A model generated the notes under the pieces. The model saw only the letters and a program-made list of their open reading frames with translations. It ran no database searches and was not told the DNA's origin. 64,000 nt of DNA. Origin: Bordetella parapertussis. Its GTDB lineage: Bacteria; Pseudomonadota; Gammaproteobacteria; Burkholderiales; SG8-41. Both the position numbers and the translations under genes were made by a program. This document shows positions 50,090 to 58,309 of the stretch, in pieces; the first letter of the stretch is position 1, and each line of letters begins with the position of its first letter. The stretch is taken from NCBI GenBank assembly GCA_945870465.1, contig CAMBSS010000001.1, positions 1-64,000 of the forward strand, in the 5' to 3' direction.

Positions 50090-51058
50090 ATGCGCGCAGC
50101 ACGCTTAATCACCGTTTTTACGGCCGCTTTGTTGACTATGCTGGCGGCACCGGGCGCCTCGGCGCAGGCCTACCCGTCGAAACCGATCAAATTGATTTCG
50201 CCTTATCCGCCGGGTGGCGGCACGGATGCGGCAGCGCGCATCATCGCGACGGCGCTCGGCGAGCAGCTCGGCCAGCAAGTGGTGGTCGATACGCGCGGCG
50301 GCGCCAGCGGCCTGATCGGCACCGAACTCGCCGCCAAGTCGGCGCCCGACGGTTACACCATAGTGCTCGGCAATGTCGCGCCGCTCGCCATCCTGCCCGC
50401 CGCCACGCCCAAGCTGCCGTACGATCCCATCCGCGATTTCAATCCGCTCAGCCTTATCGCGTTGTCGGATTACGTGCTCACCGTGCATCCTTCGCTGCCC
50501 GCGAAAAACATCAAAGAGTTGATAGCGCTGGCCAAAGTCAATCCGGACAAATTGACTTACGCATCCAGCGGCAGCCTCGGCGCGCCGCATCTCGCGGGTG
50601 AACTGCTAAACCTGCTGGCGAAAGTGAAGACCATGCACATCCCGTACAAAGGCAACGGCCCCGCCGCCATCGCCGTGATGTCCGGCGAAACGACCATGAT
50701 GTTCGGCACCGGCCCGTCGGTCGTGCCACACGCGCACACGGGCAAGTTGCGCATGCTCGCGACCACCGGCCCCAAACGCACCCTGCCGGACCTGCCCGCC
50801 ATGAATGAAATACTGCCGGGCTATGACGTCACGCAATGGTACGGGCTGCTGCTGCCGGCGGGCGCGCCGAAGGAAGTCATCGAGCGCCTGCACAAGGAAA
50901 TCGTGCGCGCCATCGCCAACCCGAAAATCGCCCAGCTTTATACCAACCTCGGCACCCAGCCGCTGACCAACACGCCGGAAGAATTTCTCGCTTTCATCAA
51001 GGCGGAAAAAGACAAATGGGGCAAGGTGATTCAGACGGCCAACATCAAAGCCGACTAA
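50090..51058 (+). CDS. Bug/TctC-family periplasmic solute-binding protein
   Basis: This 322-residue protein has a signal peptide (AARLITVFTAALLTMLAAPG, cleavage near ASAQ). Mature motifs are AYPSKPIKLISPYPPGG, VVDTRGGASGLIG (VDNR replaced by VDTR), APDGYTIVLG and HIPYKGNGPAAIAVMSGE. The GGAGCAAAAATG start is clear. It is the first gene of the run that continues with two tandem 340-residue genes and the UGSC selenoprotein on the same strand, about 90 nt from the next start. That places it as the likely receptor for that module's substrate. Confidence 0.93.
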   Translation: MRAARLITVFTAALLTMLAAPGASAQAYPSKPIKLISPYPPGGGTDAAARIIATALGEQLGQQVVVDTRGGASGLIGTELAAKSAPDGYTIVLGNVAPLAILPAATPKLPYDPIRDFNPLSLIALSDYVLTVHPSLPAKNIKELIALAKVNPDKLTYASSGSLGAPHLAGELLNLLAKVKTMHIPYKGNGPAAIAVMSGETTMMFGTGPSVVPHAHTGKLRMLATTGPKRTLPDLPAMNEILPGYDVTQWYGLLLPAGAPKEVIERLHKEIVRAIANPKIAQLYTNLGTQPLTNTPEEFLAFIKAEKDKWGKVIQTANIKAD

Positions 51059-51146
51059 AGCGGGAATGGGGAACGGGGAACGGGTCAATGCTTTTACCCA
51101 TCGCTCATCACACATGACTCATCACCAGCGAAATGGAGCAGCGCGA

Positions 51147-52166
51147 GTGAGCGAAACAATCGACGAATTCGAATTTTTTCTCGACAAGCACTGGTCGGAC
51201 GGGCTGCCGGTCGTCACGCCGACCGAGGAGCGCGTCGCGCGCATGCTCGCCGCCACGCGCCGCGCTCCGGATGAAGTCGTCGGCCTGATTCCGCCGGCGA
51301 TGGAGCCGGCCACCGTGCGCACCGTCGCCATCCACGCGCTGATGGCGGGCTGCAAACCCGAATATCTGCCGGTAGTACTGGGCGGCATCGCACTCATGCT
51401 GCGCGAGGAATTCAACCTGAACGGCGTGCAGGGCACCATGCACGGCGTCGCTCCGCTGATGGTGGTGAACGGCCCCTACGCGCAAAAAATCGGACTGCAC
51501 GGCGGCAACGGCTGCTTTGGCCCGGGCTTTCGCGCCAACGCCTCCATCGGCCGCGCGATCCGGCTGATGCTGCTGAATCTCGGCGGCGGCATTCCGGGTG
51601 TCGGTTCAGCCACCGTGTTTTCCACACCGCTGCGCTACACCGCCTGCCTGACCGAAAACATGGAACGCAGCCCGTGGGAGACGCTCGCGGTATCGCGCGG
51701 CTATGCAACCGACGACAACGTGATCAGCTGCGCGATGGTCGAAAGCCCGCGCCTCTGCTACGACGACGTCAGCCAGGAACCTGAGCGGCTACTGACCGGC
51801 ATCGCCGACTCGATGGCCGCCATGAGTTCGTGGAACATGCACGTGCGCTCCGACATGGTGGTGGCGATGGGCCCGGAACAGGCGACGATCTGCGCTCGCA
51901 GCGGCTTGAGTCGCGCAGATGTACACAGAACCTTGATCGAGATGGCGCAGCGCAAAGTCGGCGACCTGAAACGCGGCGGCAACTGGCGGCGCGAACGCGC
52001 GCTCAAAATCAATATCGACCCCGACGACGACAATGCGATGGTGCCGGTGATCAAAGACCCGCGCGACCTTCACCTGATCGTCGCCGGCGGCTGGGGCCCG
52101 CTCACCGCGGTGTGCCACGGCTGGGGTGGCGGCAGCCGCGCAGTTCACGGCACTTACGATATCTAA
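51147..52166 (+). CDS. UGSC-linked conserved protein, copy A (function unknown)
   Basis: This 339-residue protein starts at a GTG at 51147 (GGAG upstream). It is very similar to the next gene (copy B, 52347), by eye around four residues in five. Shared features include an acidic N-terminus (DEFEFFLDKHWSDGLPVVTP), a cysteine in MAGCKPEYLPVVLGG, a glycine-rich GLHGGNGCFGPGFRANASIG, and a C-terminal GGWGPLTAVCHGWGGGSRAV. There is no signal peptide or membrane segment. I cannot name the fold. The position between a Bug gene and a selenoprotein suggests a redox or thiol-linked catabolic step; that is inference. Its first 100 codons are also nearly identical to copy B at the DNA level, pointing to recent duplication or gene conversion. 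Confidence 0.8.
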   Translation: MSETIDEFEFFLDKHWSDGLPVVTPTEERVARMLAATRRAPDEVVGLIPPAMEPATVRTVAIHALMAGCKPEYLPVVLGGIALMLREEFNLNGVQGTMHGVAPLMVVNGPYAQKIGLHGGNGCFGPGFRANASIGRAIRLMLLNLGGGIPGVGSATVFSTPLRYTACLTENMERSPWETLAVSRGYATDDNVISCAMVESPRLCYDDVSQEPERLLTGIADSMAAMSSWNMHVRSDMVVAMGPEQATICARSGLSRADVHRTLIEMAQRKVGDLKRGGNWRRERALKINIDPDDDNAMVPVIKDPRDLHLIVAGGWGPLTAVCHGWGGGSRAVHGTYDI

Positions 52167-52172
52167 ATCTTG

Positions 52173-52316
52173 AACCGCGATGGACGCAAAGGACGCGAAG
52201 GAAGGCGATAAGAAAAAAGGGAACCGTCATTCCAGTGATTTCACTCTGTGGATTCTGGCTTTCGCCAGAATGACGATTCTTTTGCTTTCCTTTGCGTCCT
52301 TCGCGTCCTTTGCGGT
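52173..52316. repeat. Long nested palindrome between the two paralogues
   Basis: The outer arms AACCGCGATGGACGCAAAGG, ACGCGAAGGAAGGC and GCTTTCCTTTGCGTCCTTCG, CGTCCTTTGCGGT are near reverse complements. A second palindrome inside reads GTCATTCCAGTGATTTCACT and TCTGGCTTTCGCCAGAATGAC. The outer sequence is unlike the 150-bp family. The inner one resembles the REP-like sequences at 43306 and 49472, so one repeat seems nested in another. It separates copy A from copy B of the UGSC-linked gene. Confidence 0.8.
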
Positions 52317-52346
52317 GAAGCTTTACGTTTTAGGCAGGAGTAAGCA

Positions 52347-53372
52347 TTGAGCGAAGCAATCGACGAATTCGAATTCTTTCTCGACAAGCAATGGTCGGAC
52401 GGCCTGCCGGTCGTCACGCCGACCGAGGAGCGCGTCGCGCGCATGCTCGCCGCCACGCGGCGCGACCCCGGCGAACTCGTCGGAAAAATTCCGCCCATGC
52501 TCGAGCCTGCCACCGTGCGCACGGTGGCGATACATGCGCTGATGGCGGGCTGCAAACCCGAATACCTGCCGGTCGTGCTGGGCGCGCTCGAACTCATGCT
52601 GCGCGAGAAATTCAACATGAACGGCGTGCAGGGCACCATGCACGGCGTCGCACCGCTGATGATAGTCAATGGCCCTTACGCAAAAACCATCGGCATCCAC
52701 GGCGGCAACGGCTGCTTCGGCCCGGGCTTTCGTGCCAACGCCTCCATCGGCCGCGCGATCCGCCTGATGATGATGAACCTCGGCGGCGGCATCGCGGGCG
52801 TTGCGTCCGCCACCATTTTCGCTACCCCGATGCGTTATACCGCTTGCATCACGGAGAACATCGAACGCTCGCCGTGGGAAAGCCTTGCCGTGTCGAAAGG
52901 CTACGCCGCAGACGCCAACGTGATCACCTGCGCGATGGTGGAAAGCCCCAAGCTCTGCTTCGACGACGTCAGCCAGGAACCGCAGCGCCTCTTGACCGGC
53001 ATCGCCGACGGCATGACCGGCATGGGCTCGTGGAACATGCACGCGCAGTCCGACATGGTCGTTGCCATGGGCCCGCAGCACGCCGCGATTTGCGCCAACG
53101 GCGGCCTTTCCCGCGCCGACGTGCACCGCAAACTTTGCGAGATGGCGGGCCGCAAGGTGCGCGACCTCAAGGGCGGCGGCAACTGGCGGCGCGAGCGCGC
53201 GCTGCAATTCCCGATCAAAGTCGACCCCGACGACGACGATTGCTTCATTCCGGCGATCAAAGACCCGCAGGACCTGCAGCTCATCGTCGCCGGCGGCTGG
53301 GGCCCCTGCACCGCCATCTGCCACGGCTGGAGCGGCGGCAGCCGCGCAGTCCACGGCGAGTACACCCCGTAG
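52347..53372 (+). CDS. UGSC-linked conserved protein, copy B (function unknown)
   Basis: This 341-residue protein starts at a TTG at 52347, with CAGGAG upstream. It matches copy A throughout, e.g. DEFEFFLDKQWSDGLPVVTP, MAGCKPEYLPVVLGALELML, GNGCFGPGFRANASIGRAIR and the end GGWGPCTAICHGWSGGSRAV. Extra cysteines appear in copy B (for example GPCTAICHG where copy A has GPLTAVCHG). The next gene downstream, after the repeat at 53374, is the selenoprotein. A decayed third copy of its end exists at 58310. Function unknown; tandem paralogues suggest a heteromeric pair. Confidence 0.8.
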   Translation: MSEAIDEFEFFLDKQWSDGLPVVTPTEERVARMLAATRRDPGELVGKIPPMLEPATVRTVAIHALMAGCKPEYLPVVLGALELMLREKFNMNGVQGTMHGVAPLMIVNGPYAKTIGIHGGNGCFGPGFRANASIGRAIRLMMMNLGGGIAGVASATIFATPMRYTACITENIERSPWESLAVSKGYAADANVITCAMVESPKLCFDDVSQEPQRLLTGIADGMTGMGSWNMHAQSDMVVAMGPQHAAICANGGLSRADVHRKLCEMAGRKVRDLKGGGNWRRERALQFPIKVDPDDDDCFIPAIKDPQDLQLIVAGGWGPCTAICHGWSGGSRAVHGEYTP

Positions 53373-53373
53373 A

Positions 53374-53507
53374 TCCATGACAAGCAACCGCCGATGAACG
53401 CAGATAAACGCGGATAAAATCAAAGCTGAAATGACTGAGAATCTGACTCATGAAACTCATCTGCGTTCATCGGCGTTCATCGGCGGTTCCACATTGCTTT
53501 TGAGTTA
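53374..53507. repeat. Imperfect-palindrome repeat, copy 6
   Basis: Left part CATGACAAGCAACCGCCGAT, inner GAACGCAGATAAACGCGGAT, and right part CATCTGCGTTCATCGGCGTT, CATCGGCGGTTCCACATTGC, then TTTTGAG. The left arm lacks the CTCAAAAATACAAC stretch of the other copies. It lies inside the predicted selenoprotein operon, between copy B and the UGSC gene, so it would be transcribed. The half copy at 58390 has the same left edge (ATGACAAGCAACCGCCGAT). Confidence 0.88.
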
Positions 53508-53522
53508 GAAAAGGAAACAATT

Positions 53523-54053
53523 ATGGCCAACGACCTTCCATTCATCGACCCCACCGCCGGCGGCGGCAAGGCGCGCATCGCGTTAGCACCCCGCCCGATG
53601 GACCTCGCCGGCAAAACCGTCGGGCTGCTCGACAACACCAAGGAGCAGGGCGACCTGATTCTGGAAACTGTGGCGACGGCGCTGCGCGAGCGCTACGGCG
53701 TGGCGAAAGTGGTCATCCGCCGCAAAGAGCATTACTCGAAACCAGCGACCGACGCGCTGATAGCCGAGATGGCGAAGGAAGTGCAGGTGGCGGTCGCCGC
53801 CGTCGGCGGCTGAGGGTCATGCACGTTGTGCAGTGTGCACGACACCGTAGAATTCGAAAAGTTGGGGATCCCGGCGACCACTATCATCACCGCGGCCTTC
53901 ACCAACGCGGCGATCTTCCAGTTTCGCGCCAAAGGCATGGACGGCCATCCCTATATCGAGCTGCCGCACCCGGTCAGCAATCTCAAGCCCGATGAGATGC
54001 GCGAGGTCACGCTGCGTTACGTTGAGCGGCTCGTCAAACAGCTGACGGCGTAA
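53523..54053 (+). CDS. UGSC-family selenoprotein with in-frame UGA (Sec97)
   Basis: Read through the UGA at 53811-53813, this is a 176-residue protein starting at ATG 53523 (AAAAGGA upstream) and ending at TAA 54051-54053. The residues around the UGA are VAAVGG-U-GSCTLCSVHDTV, containing the U-G-S-C motif that names the family of (seleno)proteins first noted in marine metagenomes. Without read-through the gene breaks into a 96-residue piece and a meaningless downstream frame, yet the downstream part continues a coherent protein (FEKLGIPATTIITAAFTNAA, then YIELPHPVSNLKPDEMREV). Cys is normally the alternative at this place. A redox role for the Sec/Cys pair is inferred from the U-x-x-C spacing. 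Selenocysteine incorporation needs SelA, SelB, SelC and SelD, none of which is in the window. Confidence 0.9.
53811..53846 (+). promoter_or_regulatory. Candidate bacterial SECIS hairpin after the UGA
   Basis: Directly after the UGA comes GGGTCATGCACGTTGTGCAG and then TGTGCACGACACC. The stretch TGCAC-GTT-GTGCA forms a perfect 5-bp stem with a GUU loop. A larger form pairs GGT with ACC at the base and TGCAC with the second GTGCA, leaving a ten-nt loop that starts with GU. A short stem-loop with G at the start of its apical loop within about 15-40 nt of the UGA is what bacterial SECIS elements have. Which form occurs needs folding. Confidence 0.5.
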
Positions 54054-54118
54054 TCGGCTGCTTCCGTCGCAACCGCCAACGCGACCGCACAATTCGGCGG
54101 CAAAGAAACGGACCCGGG

Positions 54119-55408
54119 TCAGGCTTGCAAAACCTGCCTTGACCATTCCGCGTGAGCCAGGAGCGAGCGATCGCGATCCGCCGCGCCGATCAATTGCACA
54201 CCCAGCGGGAGCCCGCGCGGACCGTGGCCGAACGGCACCGTCAGACACGGCAACCGCAGCAGCGTCCACAGCAATCCAAAGGTCGGATCGCCGGTGCTGT
54301 CGATCGTGGGCGCTTCGCCTCGCGTGCTGGGTGCGAGCAGAACATCGTAATCGCGGAACGCGTCGGCAATCCGCGCGCGGCCGCGGTCGGCTGCGGCGCA
54401 ACCCGCTGCGTACTGATCGCGCGTGATTTTGCCGCCGGCCGCGATGCGGCTGGTGAGGGAAGCTGAAATCAATTCGGGATGGCGTGTGCGCTCGAAGCTC
54501 AGTGCGCGAAAAAACTCGTAAGCGCTGATCTCGGTCTGGATTCGGTTCAACTCTCCAAAACCGGGATCGAGGACGAGTTCCGTAACCGGGGCGCCTGCGG
54601 CAGCGAGCTTGTGTGCGGCCCGTTCGAGATTTTCGCGAGTTGCGTCATCGGCCTCGCCCCACCACGGGGTACGGCACAGGCCTACGCGCGGGCGGGTGTT
54701 GCCGTTGCCACCGAAACGCATGGGCGGAAGGCCGGTCAACTCCTCGAGTATCAACGCCGCATCCGGAACGGTTCGCGCCAGGATTCCAATCGTGTCGAGC
54801 GATTCGGCCAGGAACTTGAGCCCGGCGCGGTTGATGAGGCCGAACGAGGGCTTGAACCCCACGACACCGCAATAGGCGGCGGGCCGGATTATCGATGAAG
54901 ACGTCTGCGTGCCGAGGGCGACCGGGACCATAAAATCGGCGACCGCCGCCGCGGACCCGCTCGAGGAGCCGCCCGGAGAACGCAACGGATTCAGCGGATG
55001 GCGCGTCTTGTTGGGATGCCGGGTGGCGAATTCCGTCGAAACCGTTTTGCCCAGAATCAATCCGCCGAGCTCGCGGATCTGCGCCACGCACGCCGCATCC
55101 CAAGCCGGCACGTTGCCCTTGTAAATCGGCGAGCCGTATTCGGTCGGCATGTCGTGCGTATCGATGACATCCTTGATGCCGACCGGTATGCCATGAATGC
55201 GGGAGCGCCGGGGCAGCTTGTCGATCGCGCGCGCCGCCGCGAGCGCCTGCGCGGGATCGATGCAGGCCCAGGCTTGAACTTCACCTTCCCTGGCGGCGAT
55301 GCGCTCGAGGCACGACGCCGTCAGGGCTTCGCATGTCAGCTTGCCGTCGGCGATGGCACGGGACGCTGCGGCAGCAGACAGCTGATGCGCGGCATTGACG
55401 GACTTCAT
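54119..55408 (-). CDS. Amidase-signature-family amidase
   Basis: This 429-residue protein has the Ser-cisSer-Lys triad layout: Lys in GIPVGIKDVIDTHDMPTEYG, cis-Ser region in RSPGGSSSGSAAAVA, and the nucleophilic serine in GTQTSSSIIRPAAYCG. In most members this last segment is GTDTGGSIRxPA, so the loop differs here (TQTSSSII for TDTGGSIR). The family hydrolyses amides such as carboxamides, biuret-type and acyl-ureas. It is downstream of the second amidase (24 nt gap, same strand) and convergent with the selenoprotein gene. Confidence 0.9.
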   Translation of the reverse strand: MKSVNAAHQLSAAAASRAIADGKLTCEALTASCLERIAAREGEVQAWACIDPAQALAAARAIDKLPRRSRIHGIPVGIKDVIDTHDMPTEYGSPIYKGNVPAWDAACVAQIRELGGLILGKTVSTEFATRHPNKTRHPLNPLRSPGGSSSGSAAAVADFMVPVALGTQTSSSIIRPAAYCGVVGFKPSFGLINRAGLKFLAESLDTIGILARTVPDAALILEELTGLPPMRFGGNGNTRPRVGLCRTPWWGEADDATRENLERAAHKLAAAGAPVTELVLDPGFGELNRIQTEISAYEFFRALSFERTRHPELISASLTSRIAAGGKITRDQYAAGCAAADRGRARIADAFRDYDVLLAPSTRGEAPTIDSTGDPTFGLLWTLLRLPCLTVPFGHGPRGLPLGVQLIGAADRDRSLLAHAEWSRQVLQA

Positions 55409-55432
55409 CGGTTATGCAGATGCCCGCATCAA

Positions 55433-56830
55433 CTATGCGGCCAGTGCCGGATGCCGCTCGACCCACTTCGTTTCCCGCTCGTAAGCGTGGCCGGCGCGGT
55501 AGAGCAGCGCCTCGCTGAACGGTTTGCCGACGAGCTGCATGCCCAATGGCAAACCCGCTTTGCTGAAGCCGGTGGGGATCGAGAGCGCGGGACTGCCGGT
55601 TACGTTAAAAGGCGACCGCGCCTGGCGGGCGTAGGTGCGATCGATTTCCGCGGGATCGTCGATACGGCAGGCCGGATCCAGTGCGCTCGCCGTTATCACG
55701 ATGTCGATGTCCGAAAACAGCGCGTGAAACGCACGCGTGAGCTTACCGCGCACGCGCAGCGCATTGATGTAGTCCGCAGCGCTGACGAAAGCGCCCGCCA
55801 GAATGCGCTCCCGCGTGAGGCGGGCATAATCCTCTGGCCGCTCTTGCAGCCATTTTTCATGGATGGCGTAAGCTTCCGCGCTCAGTATGGCGCGGTTGCA
55901 AGCTGCGTATTCACCCAGCGGCGCGGTTTCGATTTCTTTTACGCTTGCGCCCAGCCCGGCGAATACCTTCAGCGCCGCTTCGATGCTGGCCACCATTTCC
56001 GCGTCACCCTCAAGATCGCGCGTGTAGAAGTGGCGGATGACGCCGATTCTCAATCCTTTGGCACCCTGCCCGAGGGCCGCCATGTAGTTGCCTGCGCGGG
56101 CATCGGCGCTCGCGGGGTCTAACGCATCGTGCCCGGCGATGAGATCCAGCATCAATGCGTTGTCTTTGACCGTGCGCGTCAGCGGACCGATATGATCGAG
56201 CGAGTACGCGAGCGGAAACACGCCGCGCCGGCTGACCAGACCGTACGTGCCCTTCATGCCGACGACGCCGCACATGGTTGCCGGATTGCGTATCGAACCC
56301 GCGGTGTCGGAGCCGATCGCAGCCGGCACAAAGCCCGCAGCCGTCGCTACGCCGGAGCCGCTCGACGAGCCGCCGCAAAAATGATCGCGATTCCAGGGAT
56401 TGCGCGCGGGCGGCCACGGCAAATCGAAACAGGGGCCGCCGGTGGCGAACTCGTGCGTCGAGAGCTTGCCCATGAACACGCCGCCGGCCGCGCGCAGCTT
56501 TTGCGTCACCACACTGTCGGCGGCGGCGATGTTGTCCGCGAGTATCTTCGAATGCGCCGTGGTGGGCAGGCCGGCGTAATCGACGATGTCCTTCAAGCCG
56601 TAGGGCACGCCGTGCAGCGGACCGCGCCATTCGCCGCGCGCGATTTCCGCCTCCGCGCGCCGCGCATCCGCCAATGCTATTTCCGGCGTGAAGTGAAGAA
56701 ACGCGTTGAGCTTGCCGTCGTACTGTTCGACGCGCGCTATCAGCGCCTTGGCGTATTCGACGGGGGAGAGTTTTTTGTCGCGCAGCAGTTCGGCGGCCTC
56801 GGCAACGCTGAGAAAAGCAGGGTCACTCAT
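55433..56830 (-). CDS. Amidase-signature-family amidase, AtzE/GatA-like
   Basis: This 465-residue amidase has Lys in PYGLKDIVDYAGLPTTAHSK, FCGGSSSGSGVATAAGFVPA and the nucleophilic serine in IGSDTAGSIRNPATMCGVVG. It is closer to the GatA/AtzE subgroup than the downstream amidase. Its start overlaps the stop of a 67-residue gene by four bases (ATGA). That is the arrangement of 1-carboxybiuret hydrolase AtzE with its small partner AtzG. The substrate remains unassigned. Confidence 0.9.
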   Translation of the reverse strand: MSDPAFLSVAEAAELLRDKKLSPVEYAKALIARVEQYDGKLNAFLHFTPEIALADARRAEAEIARGEWRGPLHGVPYGLKDIVDYAGLPTTAHSKILADNIAAADSVVTQKLRAAGGVFMGKLSTHEFATGGPCFDLPWPPARNPWNRDHFCGGSSSGSGVATAAGFVPAAIGSDTAGSIRNPATMCGVVGMKGTYGLVSRRGVFPLAYSLDHIGPLTRTVKDNALMLDLIAGHDALDPASADARAGNYMAALGQGAKGLRIGVIRHFYTRDLEGDAEMVASIEAALKVFAGLGASVKEIETAPLGEYAACNRAILSAEAYAIHEKWLQERPEDYARLTRERILAGAFVSAADYINALRVRGKLTRAFHALFSDIDIVITASALDPACRIDDPAEIDRTYARQARSPFNVTGSPALSIPTGFSKAGLPLGMQLVGKPFSEALLYRAGHAYERETKWVERHPALAA

Positions 56831-57030
56831 CGCTCGGCGCTTTCGCGCAGCCGAAAGACGTGCGACGGCTCGTCGGCCGGCGTCAGATTCGCCGTCGGCA
56901 GTACGGCCCGCCGCCGCTGCGCGGCCTGCGTTGCCTGCAACAGTTGCTGCACATGTTCTTCCGTGAGCCGGGTGAGGCCCGCTCGCGCGGCAAGCGCGCG
57001 CACCTCTTCGAGTGTGACTTCTTTTAGCAT
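56827..57030 (-). CDS. GatC/AtzG-like small amidase partner
   Basis: This 67-residue protein reads TLEEVRALAARAGLTRLTEE, then VQQLLQATQAAQRRRAVLP, ending DEPSHVFRLRESAER. A GatC-like helix followed by a hydrophobic C-terminal stretch (SHVFRL) is what AtzG-type partners use to embrace the amidase. It overlaps the amidase start. The ATG 57030 sits after AAAGAAGTCACACT. It probably stabilises the AtzE-like enzyme; the family name rests on context plus the weak sequence pattern. Confidence 0.65.
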   Translation of the reverse strand: MLKEVTLEEVRALAARAGLTRLTEEHVQQLLQATQAAQRRRAVLPTANLTPADEPSHVFRLRESAER

Positions 57031-57231
57031 GGTGTGCCTGGTCCCGAATAAGAACGCAAAAACGTTTTGTGCTATTCTGTTTTCAGCAAGAGCAGAAGAG
57101 CAGGCGGGTTTGGGTTTATCCGGTATCTGCCGCCTGCAAAATTATGGCGCTGTACGTTTTCATCATAGCATCGTTTAAATCCGTCGCAGAACTCTGCATA
57201 TGGCAGAAACCGGCCGCTCGGGAGAAACCGC

Positions 57232-58203
57232 ATGAACGCGAAATCGCTGGTCGTCGCAAGTCTCTGCCTGCTGTGCGGATCCGCCGCGTGGGCGCCGGTC
57301 GCCGCGGCCGCGCAATGGCCTGAACGCGCGATCCGGGCCATTGTTCCGTGGGCGCCGGGCGGCAGCACCGATGTCGTGGGCCGGCTCGTCGCGGCGGACC
57401 TGACGACGCGACTCAAGCAGACGGTGATCATCGATAACCGTGCCGGCGCCGGCAGCATCATCGGCCTGCAAATCGGTTCGCAAGCCCCGCCCGACGGCTA
57501 CACGCTGTTGATCACCTCGACCGCATACGGTTTCCTGATCGACAAGCCGAACCCGCCGGTCGACCTCGTCGATTCGTTTGCACCGGTGGCAATGCTCGGT
57601 TACTCCGACGGCGCGTTCGCGGTCACGCCGACGCTGCCGGTCAAGTCCGTCAAGGAATTACTCGCGCTCGCCAAGGCGCGGCCCGGCGCGCTGACCTATG
57701 CCTCGTCCGGCATCGGCGGGTTCCCGCACCTGAATACGGAGTTGCTCAAGATCATTACCGGCGTCGACATACTGCATGTGCCGTATCAAGGCGGCGGGCC
57801 TGCCGCGATCAGCGCGATGGCTGGCAACACGCAAATCTATTTTGGTTCGCTGCCCACCGTGATGACGCAGATCAACGCCGGCCGGCTCAAGCTGCTGGCC
57901 ACCGGCGGCTTGAAGCGCATTCCGGAGCTGCCCAATGTGCCGACCGTCAGCGAAACCGTTCCCGGGTATGAAACCTACATCTGGTTCGGTATGTTCGCGC
58001 CGCGCAACACGCCGGCGGCCGTCATAGCGCGCGTGCATGAAGCGGTCAACGAAGGAATGGCGTCGCCGGATCTCGTGAAAAAACTCGCTCTGCAAGGCGC
58101 CGTGCCCAAGGTTATGAGTTCAGCCGAGTTCGGGAAATTGATGGCGTCCGAAACCACCAAGTGGGCCGAGGTGATCGTAAAAGCGAAGATCAAAGGCGAA
58201 TAA
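57232..58203 (+). CDS. Bug/TctC-family periplasmic solute-binding protein
   Basis: This 323-residue protein has the signal peptide MNAKSLVVASLCLLCGSAAW (cleavage near AAAAQ). Mature motifs are QWPERAIRAIVPWAPGG, VIIDNRAGAGSIIG, PPDGYTLLITS and HVPYQGGGPAAISAMAGN. YQGG replaces the YKGG of most others. The ribosome site is GGGAGAAACC. It is divergent from the amidase pair. Directly downstream is a decayed piece of the UGSC-linked 340-residue gene, so the original order Bug then 340-residue gene is the same as at 50090-53372. Confidence 0.92.
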   Translation: MNAKSLVVASLCLLCGSAAWAPVAAAAQWPERAIRAIVPWAPGGSTDVVGRLVAADLTTRLKQTVIIDNRAGAGSIIGLQIGSQAPPDGYTLLITSTAYGFLIDKPNPPVDLVDSFAPVAMLGYSDGAFAVTPTLPVKSVKELLALAKARPGALTYASSGIGGFPHLNTELLKIITGVDILHVPYQGGGPAAISAMAGNTQIYFGSLPTVMTQINAGRLKLLATGGLKRIPELPNVPTVSETVPGYETYIWFGMFAPRNTPAAVIARVHEAVNEGMASPDLVKKLALQGAVPKVMSSAEFGKLMASETTKWAEVIVKAKIKGE

Positions 58204-58309
58204 CGTAGTCAGTCCGCGTTACTGCGGATAGGAGCTAAGTTCCCGGTGGCAGGCCGGGAAAAATGGTCCCGCGGATTGGCGGAGCCGTCCTCCGGAACGA
58301 CAGACGAAC

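Noticed and set aside
53826..54053. Independent 75-residue gene starting at ATG/GTG near 53826
   Set aside because: It has no ribosome binding site of its own, starts in the middle of a domain, and continues the frame of the upstream 96-residue piece through a single UGA.
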